Assembly (NCBI RefSeq): GCF_964340395.1
Contig: NC_135552.1
Location: forward strand, 2,045,517 to 2,068,016
Length of the DNA stretch: 22,500 nucleotides
Direction: 5' to 3'
Source of the DNA: Glandiceps talaboti
Lineage: Eukaryota > Hemichordata > Enteropneusta > Spengelidae
Shown here: piece by piece, positions 1 through 8,764 of the stretch
Numbering within the stretch: the first letter of the stretch is position 1
How the letters are laid out: every line of letters starts with the position of its first letter
Made by a program: the position numbers and the translations under genes
The notes under the pieces: model-generated
Databases searched by the model: none
Told to the model about the DNA's origin: nothing
The model's input: only the letters and a program-made list of their open reading frames with translations

Positions 1-329
1 GGTTACTATGGGTCACTATGGGGAAGTGAGTGTAATCATTGTGTGGGCTGCAGGTCACTATGGGTCACTATGGGGAAGTGAGTGTAATCATTGTGTGGGC
101 TGCAGGTTACTATGGGTCACTATGGGGAAGTGAGTGTAATCATTGTGTGGGCTGCAGGTTACTATGGGTCACTATGGGGAAGTGAGTGTAATCATTGTGT
201 GGGCTGCAGGTTACTATGGGTCACTATGGGGAAGTGAGTGTAATCATTGTGTGGGCTGCAGGTTACTATGGGTCACTATGGGGAAGTGAGTGTAATCATT
301 GTGTGGGCTGCAGGTCACTATGGGTCACT
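1..329. repeat. 52-bp minisatellite, six units plus a partial, cut by the window edge
   Basis: Units start at 1, 53, 105, 157, 209 and 261, with a partial unit at 313-329. They are almost identical; the main difference is GGTTAC versus GGTCAC at the unit start. Each unit contains two TCACTATGGG/TTACTATGGG half-motifs and the string GGGCTGCAG. The array continues leftward beyond the window. The unit length is not a multiple of three. Confidence 0.97.
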
Positions 330-649
330 GTGTGATGGCTGTGATGACTGTGGGGACCAACTTACAACATCGAGGGCTCGCCGCATGACTGTGCGTATCA
401 AACGCATTTTATGTTCACTAAGATTTTAATGTCATTACTAAATCAATCATCATAGTGAGGATGATCACGATAGTATAGAATGAATACTTATGTGCTCATA
501 CAGATTATTTACTACATGTATATGTATTCATTTGTCATTATTTTTTGTGTAAACTTATATTGTGTTTGGTTAATTTTATACAAATAATTGTCGCAGATCG
601 ACCTGAAGTTCAGTCTGTTGGCCAGCAAAATAATTATACTGTGTGCACG
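330..649. other. Spacer between two minisatellites with a small CpG-bearing block
   Basis: Mostly AT-rich unique sequence. Bases about 345-405 stand out by several CpGs in an otherwise CpG-poor region. On the plus strand the frame ending at 429 reads DQLTTSRARRMTVRIKR before a stop. On the minus strand ATG CGT TTG leads to CTCGATGTT|GTAAGT, a good donor. Either could be a small exon; neither is convincing alone. Confidence 0.3.
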
Positions 650-2607
650 CTACATTGTACCACATTGCCACACTAACATACTACATTGTACCACATTGCC
701 ATACTAACATACTACATTGTAACACATTGCCATACTAACATACTACATTGTACCACATTGCCATACTAATATACTACATTGTACCACGTGCACATTGCCA
801 CACTAACATACTACATTGTACCACATTGCCACACTAACATACTACATTGTCACACTAACATACTACATTGTACCACATTGCCACTATAACATACTACATT
901 GTACCACATTGCCACACTAACATACTACATTGTACCACATTGCCACACTAACATACTACATTGTACCACATTGCCACACTAACATACTACATTGTACCAC
1001 ATTGTCACACTAACATACTACATTGTACCACATTGTCACACTAACATACTACATTGTACCACATTGCCGGCCACACTAACATACTACATTGTACCACATT
1101 GCCATACTAACATACTATATTGTACCACATTGCCATACTAACATACTACATTTTACCACATTGCCATACTAATATACTACATTGTACCACATTGCCACAC
1201 TAACATACTACATTGTAACACATTGCCATACTAACATACTACATTGTACCACATTGCCACACTAACATACTACATTGTAACACATTGCCATACTAACATA
1301 CTACATTGTACCACATTGCCATACTAATATACTACATTGTACCACATTGCCACACTAACATACTACATTGTACCACATTGCCACACTAACATACTACATT
1401 GTACCACATTGCCACACTAACATACTACATTGTACCACATTGTCACACTAACATACTACATTGTACCACATTGCCACACTAACATACTACATTGTACCAC
1501 ATTGCCATACTAACATACTACATTGTACCACATTGCCATACTAATATACTACATTGTACCACATTGCCACACTAACATACTACATTGTACCACATTGCCA
1601 TACTAACATACTACATTGTACCACATTGCCATACTAATATACTACATTGTACCACATTGCCACACTAACATACTACATTGTACCACATTGTCACACTAAC
1701 ATACTACATTGTACCACATTGCCACACTAACATACTACATTGTCACACTAACATACTACATTGTACCACATTGCCACTATAACATACTACATTGTACCAC
1801 ATTGCCACACTAACATACTACATTGTACCACATTGCCACACTAACATACTACATTGTACCACATTGCCACACTAACATACTACATTGTACCACATTGTCA
1901 CACTAACATACTACATTGTACCACATTGCCATACTAACATACTACATTGTACCACATTGCCATACTAACATACTACATTGTACCACATTGCCATACTAAC
2001 ATACTACATTGTACCACATTGCCATACTAACATACTACATTGTACCACATTGCCATACTAACATACATGTAGTACATTGTACCACATTGCCACACTAACA
2101 TACTACATTGTACCACATTGCCATACTAACATACTACATTGTACCACATTGCCATACTAACATACTACATTGTACCACATTGCCATACTAACATACTACA
2201 TTGTACCACATTGCCACACTAACATACTACATTGTACCACATTGCCATACTAACATACTACATTGTACCACATTGCCATACTAACTTACTACATTACATT
2301 GTACCACATTGCCATACTAACATACTACATTGTACCACATTGCCACACTAACATACTACATTGTGCCACATTGCCATACTAACATACTACATTGTACCAC
2401 ATTGCCACACTAACATACTACATTGTACCACATTGCCATACTAACATACTACATTGTACCACATTGCCATACTAACATACTACATTGTACCACATTGCCG
2501 GCCACACTAACATACTACATTGTACCACATTGCCATACTAACATACTACATTGTGCCACATTGCCACAATAACATACTACATTGTACCACATTGCCATAC
2601 TAACATA
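650..2607. repeat. 31-bp minisatellite, about 63 units, with higher-order structure
   Basis: Units have the form CTACATTGTACCACATTGCC plus (A/T)(C/T)ACTAACATA. Variants include short units lacking about 10 bp (near 845 and 1738), units with a GGCC insertion (near 1069 and 2498), and AATATAC or CTATAAC forms. A block from about 845 to 1020 recurs almost exactly from about 1738 to 1913, an offset of 893 bp, showing duplication of a multi-unit segment. Many units carry TACTAAC, identical to the yeast branch-point consensus, on the plus strand. No coding frame of interest. Confidence 0.97.
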
Positions 2608-3304
2608 GTACGGAAGTTACAATCACAGTCGACCATCTAATTTTAATAAAATATTAAAGCATTTTCTGAAACTTTTAGAGAACCTAAACTTATGACATTT
2701 TACTCCAACATTGGATACTGATGATCATTACTAAAGCAGGTTGACACTGTCAGCAGACTATGTGTACGTGAACATTACCTGACAACAACAATGACATCCA
2801 TAGTAGGCTGTGCTCTTTTTTAAAAATATTTCATGTATTCTCTTTGAATTGCTGGGCATTGACATACGATGATTTGCTTATCACACAATATCATCTCTTC
2901 ATTTCTTGTATCACTGTTTTGTGCCGTTTTGGCAATGTGACACTCATCTAATGACTTGGGCATCGAGATATGATTAACAAAGAGGTGATATTGGGTAATA
3001 ACCTCATAATATATATAAGATACATGTATGACATTGTTAATGATAAGATATGATATGACATGTGATATGACTAGTAATAAATCCCATGTCAAACCACCAT
3101 AAATATAAAAATAACAAAATCAGCCAACTTACTCCTCCCAAAAATCATAGAAGCTTGTGGGGTGCAAAAATAACATGCAATATGTGAATATCATGCACAA
3201 TAATCTGATATACAAATATACACAATTAAATTATTCATTAAAAACAAAAGAAGTTGTGTATTAATGGTATATGGAGATGTAAAATGGTTATGGTAGCTAA
3301 ATTT
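2608..3304. other. Unassigned AT-rich sequence
   Basis: Contains a 90-codon minus-strand open frame (2820-3092) with no recognisable domain and an isoleucine/tyrosine-rich start typical of chance AT-rich frames. At 3130-3160 on the minus strand a short stretch ends in GGAGGAGTAAGTTGG, a donor-like string, but no exon of adequate length is supported. No promoter, RNA gene or mobile element was recognised. Confidence 0.4.
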
Positions 3305-4227
3305 ACATATGTAACTTACTTTGCAATAGGTACAAGTAACTTATATATGTAACTTACTTTGCAGTAAGTACAGGTAACTTATATATGTAACTTACTTTGC
3401 AGTAAGTACAGGTAACTTATATATGTAACTTACTTTGCAGTAAGTACAGGTAACTTATATATGTAACTTACTTTGCAGTAAGTACAGGTAACTTATATAT
3501 GTAACTTACTTTGCAGTAAGTACAGGTAACTTATATATGTAACTTACTTTGCAGGAAGTACAGGTAACTTATATATGTAACTTACTTTGCAGTAAGTACA
3601 GGTAACTTATATAATGTAACTTACTTTGCAGTAAGTACAGGTAACTTATATAATGTAACTTACTTTGCAGTAAGTACAGGTAACTTATATATGTAACTTA
3701 CTTTGCAGTAAGTACAGGTAACTTATATATGTAACTTACTTTGCAGTAAGTACAGGTAACTTATATATGTAACTTACTTTGCAGTAAGTACAGGTAACTT
3801 ATATATGTAACTTACTTTGCAGTAAGTACAGGTAACTTATATATGTAACTTACTTTGCAGTAAGTACAGGTAACTTATATATGTAACTTACTTTGCAGTA
3901 AGTACAGGTAACTTATATATGTAACTTACTTTGCAGTAAGTACAGGTAACTTATATAATGTAACTTACTTTGCAGTAAGTACAGGTAACTTATATATGTA
4001 ACTTACTTTGCAGTAAGTACAGGTAACTTATATATGTAACTTACTTTGCAGTAAGTACAGGTAACTTATATATGTAACTTACTTTGCAGGAAGTACAGGT
4101 AACTTATATATGTAACTTACTTTGCAGTAAGTACAGGTAACTTATATATGTAACTTACTTTGCAGTAGGTACAGGTAACTTATATATGTAACTTACTTTG
4201 CAGTAGGTACTGGTGATTTGTATATGA
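3305..4227. repeat. 38-bp minisatellite, about 24 units
   Basis: Units have the form GTAACTTATATATGTAACTT plus ACTTTGCAGTAAGTACAG. Variation is low: TATAATG forms near 3612, 3651 and 3955, GGAAGT forms near 3554 and 4090, and edge units that decay (AATAGG at 3325, GTAGGTACTGG at 4203). Each unit contains CTTTGCAG and CAGTAAGTACAGGTAACTT on the plus strand and GCAAAGTAAGTTAC on the minus strand, so splice-site-like strings recur about 24 times on both strands. Confidence 0.96.
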
Positions 4228-4423
4228 CTTGTTTTCTGTTTTTGATACTTTTTTGTACAGTGGTTGGTTGATGGTTCTTCTCCCATGTCAGTAAATCAAA
4301 CTTATCAACACAGTGAAGGCATTGGATTTCATTATCAACTGTGGGATAAATACAAAAGATGTTGTTTTAACATAGTGAAGACATTGATATTCATTATCAA
4401 CTGTGGGATATACAAAAGATATT
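4228..4423. other. Short spacer with a 60-bp degenerate duplication
   Basis: Two related segments lie about 60 bp apart (ATTATCAACTGTGGGATA near 4331 and 4394, each followed by AAAAGAT). A plus-strand TTTTTTGTACAG at 4249-4260 resembles a splice acceptor, but no supported exon follows. Open frame 4264-4473 runs into the SINE and is not considered a gene. Confidence 0.5.
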
Positions 4424-4735
4424 GGAATCTGCAGGTTGCAGGTTCAAGGCCCATTGTTGCCATTTGTTTCTGAATAGCTAAAGTCCTTGGGCAAGATTGA
4501 ACCATAATTGTGCCTCAGTCAACCCAGCTATATAATTGGGGACCTGGTAGGATAGAGGTTGCAATGTGAATGCTTTAATCCTATGTGGTTATACAGGTTA
4601 CAATGGATTGTCTGCTCCCCAGTGATTTGAGAAAGTATACAGGGCTGTTATAGATCTGAGTCAGGGGTAATAATTGTAAAGCACTTTGAGCACAAATAGG
4701 GAAAGCGCTATATAAAAACCAACATTATTATTATT
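4424..4735 (+). mobile_element. tRNA-derived SINE, 5'-degraded copy
   Basis: Aligns by eye along its length with the element at 18532-18897. Shared strings include GGAATCT-CAGGTTGCAGGTTC, CTAAAGTCCTTGGGCAAGAT, AATTGGGGACCTGGTAGGAT, GGGGTAATAATTGTAAAGC and GGGAAAGCGCTATATAA, then an ATT-triplet tail. The region corresponding to tRNA box A is not recognisable and box B is degenerate (GGTTCAAGGCC), so this copy is likely 5'-truncated and inactive. Confidence 0.85.
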
Positions 4736-4771
4736 CCATTACTTTTGTTTTATTTCCTCAAAACTCATTAA

Positions 4772-6129
4772 ACCAAATCAACTGATCTTACCTGCCTTAC
4801 CAATGACAACTGGGTGACCAAATCAACTGATCTTACCTGCCTTACCAATGACAACTGGGTGACCAAATCAACTGATCTTACCTGCCTTACCAATGACAAC
4901 TGGGTGACCAAATCAACTGATCTTACCTGCCTTACCAATTACAACTGGGTGACCAAATCAACTGATCTTACCTGCCTTACCAATGACAACTGGGTGACCA
5001 AATCAACTGATCTTACCTGCCTTACCAATGACAACTGGGTGACCAAATCAACTGATCTTACCTGCCTTACCAATTACAACTGGGTGACCAAATCAACTGA
5101 TCTTACCTGCCTTACCAATTACAACTGGGTGACCAAATCAACTGATCTTACCTGCCTTACCAATTACAACTGGGTGACCAAATCAACTGATCTTACCTGC
5201 CTTACCAATGACAACTGGGTGACCAAATCAACTGATCTTACCTGCCTTACCAATGACAACTGGGTGACCAAATCAACTGATCTTACCTGCCTTACCAATT
5301 ACAACTGGGTGACCAAATCAACTGATCTTACCTGCCTTACCAATTACAACTGGGTGACCAAATCAACTGATCTTACCTGCCTTACCAATTACAACTGGGT
5401 GACCAAATCAACTGATCTTACCTGCCTTACCAATTACAACTGGGTGACCAAATCAACTGATCTTACCTGCCTTACCAATTACAACTGGGTGACCAAATCA
5501 ACTGATCTTACCTGCCTTACCAATTACAACTGGGTGACCAAATCAACTGATCTTACCTGCCTTACCAATTACAACTGGGTGACCAAATCAACTGATCTTA
5601 CCTGCCTTACCAATGACAACTGGGTGACCAAATCAACTGATCTTACCTGCCTTACCAATGACAACTGGGTGACCAAATCAACTGATCTTACCTGCCTTAC
5701 CAATTACAACTGGGAGACCAAATCAACTGATCATACCTGCCTTACCAATTACAACTGGGTGACCAAATCAACTGATCTTACCTGCCTTACCAATTACAAC
5801 TGGGTGACCAAATCAACTGATCTTACCTGCCTTACCAATTACAACTGGGTGACCAAATCAACTGATCTTACCTGCCTTACCAATTACAACTGGGTGACCA
5901 AATCAACTGATCTTACCTGCCTTACCAATGACAACTGGGTGACCAAATCAACTGATCTTACCTGCCTTACCAATGACAACTGGGTGACCAAATCAACTGA
6001 TCTTACCTGCCTTACCAATTACAACTGGGTGACCAAATCAACTGATCTTATCTGCCTTACCAATTACAACTGGGTGACCAAATCAACTGATCTTACCTGC
6101 CTTACCAATTACAACTGGGTGACCAAATC
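4772..6129. repeat. 45-bp minisatellite, about 30 units, derived from the exon F/intron junction
   Basis: Tandem units of 45 bp are nearly identical. The main variation is one base (AATGACAAC versus AATTACAAC on the plus strand), with rare changes near 5713, 5733 and 6051. On the minus strand each unit contains FGHPVVIGKA-coding sequence, then GGCAG|GTAAGATC (a consensus 5' splice site) and an in-frame TGA. The right-most unit is the true end of exon F. Because 45 is 3 x 15 and the plus strand lacks stops, a 454-codon plus-strand frame (4814-6178) is open by periodicity; it has no other sign of being a gene. Confidence 0.95.
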
Positions 6130-6261
6130 TTCTTGCAGTGTCGAGTCCTGTTTCTCCTTTCTTATTTATTACCTGTAGACTGCTATTATGCTGTAAACAA
6201 CAATTAAAACACTTTGCATGCCCTCCAACTGCTGCCATGTGTAAAGGAGTATTACCATGAT
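6097..6261 (-). CDS. Ankyrin gene exon F, whose 3' end lies in a minisatellite unit
   Basis: The acceptor is TTTCCCACAG at 6262-6271, phase 1. It encodes DHG, a full repeat starting NTPLHMAAVGGHAKCFNCCL, and most of another (ETGLDTARRFGHPVVIGKA). The donor is GGCAG|GTAAGATC at 6091-6096, phase 1. Without splicing, translation would read KIS and stop within four codons. The last 33 coding bases (about 6097-6129) and the donor lie in the right-most unit of the 45-bp tandem array extending left to 4772. RFGHP fits the ankyrin consensus, but the following VVIGKAG lacks the usual LL, so the repeat is incomplete. It may continue in an unseen exon or may have been altered when the array formed. Confidence 0.85.
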
Positions 6262-8601
6262 CTGTGGGAAATGAAGTGTGTAAGAACACTGTCAGTTACC
6301 ACTTAAATGAATAGATACAATAGAATCTTTATTGCATCTGTCAAGAAAACTACATTTCTTCATTGGATTTTCTGCAATAAGTGTTTGGTTCTAAAACAAA
6401 CTAATAAATATATAAACTAGAGTAATAATAGTTTACAAGAAAATAACAAAATAAGGTTTATACAAAGAGTAAACTTTAGGTTAGATAAATGTTATGTATT
6501 TCTTTTAACTCTGTAGAATGTCTTTTCTCATAATAAGTGATTTTATGGAAGTTGTCAGTGCCATAAATATGTGTCTTTGATCAGAGTTAAAAAGAATACT
6601 ATATTTTGTTTCATTGCCTAGTTCTTTGCACTTAGTCAGGTATACACTTGTTGTCTTTATAGATATTTCTGAGTTGGGTTTTTTAATCATGTTACATGGT
6701 AAATTACAAAAAGATTTCCAAGTTCAAGTCCAATTATTGTCTCTTTATATTATGACATACATTTAATTTCTCTACAATCCTTATAATATATATTTTGTGT
6801 GATGGAATCATTCATGTAGTTTGCCTATACAATTTGATCTTACATATCTTCATCAATGCCCTAATAGTAATACACAGAAATATATAGTAAAGAGTGTCCT
6901 TAACGGTGATACTCACCATCTTGTTGGTTGGGATCCATTCCTTTCTCAAACAGCCAATGTAAGCATGTCATAGCACCACGCTGGGCTGCCTGTTAGTGTT
7001 AGAAAACAGATAACTGATTTTTAGATTTTAATTTTCACAAAATTCTACGAATCACTCATCAAATTCTTATCAGATGAAGAAATATTGTTGGATGATCCTA
7101 TCAAATAACAGTACATATTTCTTTTTTTCTATAAAGTTTCTAACTCAGTTGTGAAGTGGTTGACAAGCACTTATCAGAACAGTGCCCTCTATGGTACTGG
7201 TGTGTAAACGATATATACATCAGATCCGTACATCTGTCAATGTAATGAAATGGTTCAATAAGTTGGCCTACAATCTGTCAATGTAATGAAATGGTTCATT
7301 AAGTTGGCTAGTCTTGCTGCTAGATGTACGAGCTTTCTTTTGATACTATAAGCGAACAAAGTTTGCAGTGAGGGCTTGCCCGAACAGACTAGCAAATGTC
7401 ATTTTCAGACCAGACATTCCATTGAGATTACATTAAGCGGTGGGTTGGGCCATATATGCATATATATACTTTAATATATTCAATCTCTGCATGCAGGTGT
7501 TGACAAACACATTTATGTCATTACTATGTCTTATCAGTTTATGGTAATTGTGTTTGATGAGTGTGTAGACGTTGTCATTCACACATTTTAGTTAACGCAT
7601 TTGTGGTTATTTTTACAAGCCTCTCCTTAAGATGAATATGCATGAAAAATTAGCTATTGTCCTCTGTTTGTGCCTGTCGCTAATGCGGTTCTCTGATTGG
7701 CAGTTATTTATATATATCCTGATGACATTTGCTAGACCTTGGATGTTCCATCCTCGATAGCAATGCTCGGTCGTGTATCGTATTGTATCGGAAGAACATC
7801 CGAGGTCTAGCAGATAGACTATAAGCTAGCCTACAATCTGACAATCTGTCAATGTAATGAAATGGTTCATTAAGTTGGCCTAGACAATGTGGTGTTACAA
7901 TCTCTCAATATGATGACATTGCTGTCATAGTGGTTGAAAAAAAAATGCTGTTGGGTCAAAATCCTCCAGCACCCCCCCCCCCCCCCCACCTTATGTGTTT
8001 TTGTAGAAATGATTCTGTCTTGTTGCTAGGCATATCTGTGTTCAGTTTTTTGCCTACCTATCCCTGCTGTTATCTTTGCAATATATGCTATCATTTGACT
8101 GTTGTTATGGGTATGGTCTTGTTACTTTGGATACAAGTCTTGTTGGATGTTTACATGACATCTCTGTGTTACATTTGAAATTTACACCATTATTTGACTG
8201 TTGCTAGCCATGGTATTCTTGCAAGGCATGGTTGCTAGGCCAGTTGTGTCAACATGTCTTGAACAAAATCTGCAGAATAACACTTCTAAACATCCCCACA
8301 AAATTTCAGCATAATCCACCAAGTACTTTTTGAAATAGAATTTTTTTGACCAAATATCACATAATTATTAAATTTCTTACCCTTAACTTGTATATCACTA
8401 ATGGGATCATCATGTCATGAACAATCCATACACATCCCTACAACATCCCCACTAAATTTCAGATCATAATGCCCAACAGTTTTCGAGTTTAAATGTTGTT
8501 ACTCAAATCACACACTTGTGGTGCAATCATTTTGATTTGAACAATTTCCCAAATAGACATCCAAAATAGCACATCACCAAGTTCTTTTTGCTTTTAGTTG
8601 C

Positions 8602-8669
<68 letters not shown>

Positions 8670-8716
8670 ACACACACACACATACACATACACACATACA
8701 TACACACACACACACA

Positions 8717-8764
<48 letters not shown>

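Noticed and set aside
650-2607. CRISPR array
   Set aside because: Adjacent units are continuous near-identical 31-mers with no unique spacers, in a eukaryotic context; this is a minisatellite. The same applies to the 38-, 45-, 28-, 43- and 52-bp arrays.
2820-3092. 90-codon minus-strand open frame as an ankyrin-gene terminal exon
   Set aside because: No ankyrin or other recognisable motif, AT-rich composition, and no acceptor whose phase clearly joins exon F.
3135-3162. Minus-strand micro-exon (SFYDFWE) before GTAAGT
   Set aside because: Only about 21 bases between an AG and a GTAAGT. Joining to exon F would use another frame, so the attractive peptide is not produced.
4814-6178. 454-codon plus-strand open frame with 15-residue repeats (TKSTDLTCLTNYNWV)
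   Set aside because: The unit is 45 bp and lacks a plus-strand stop, so the frame is open by periodicity. It is antisense to a real ankyrin exon end, and its non-repeat ends show no domain or conserved start context.
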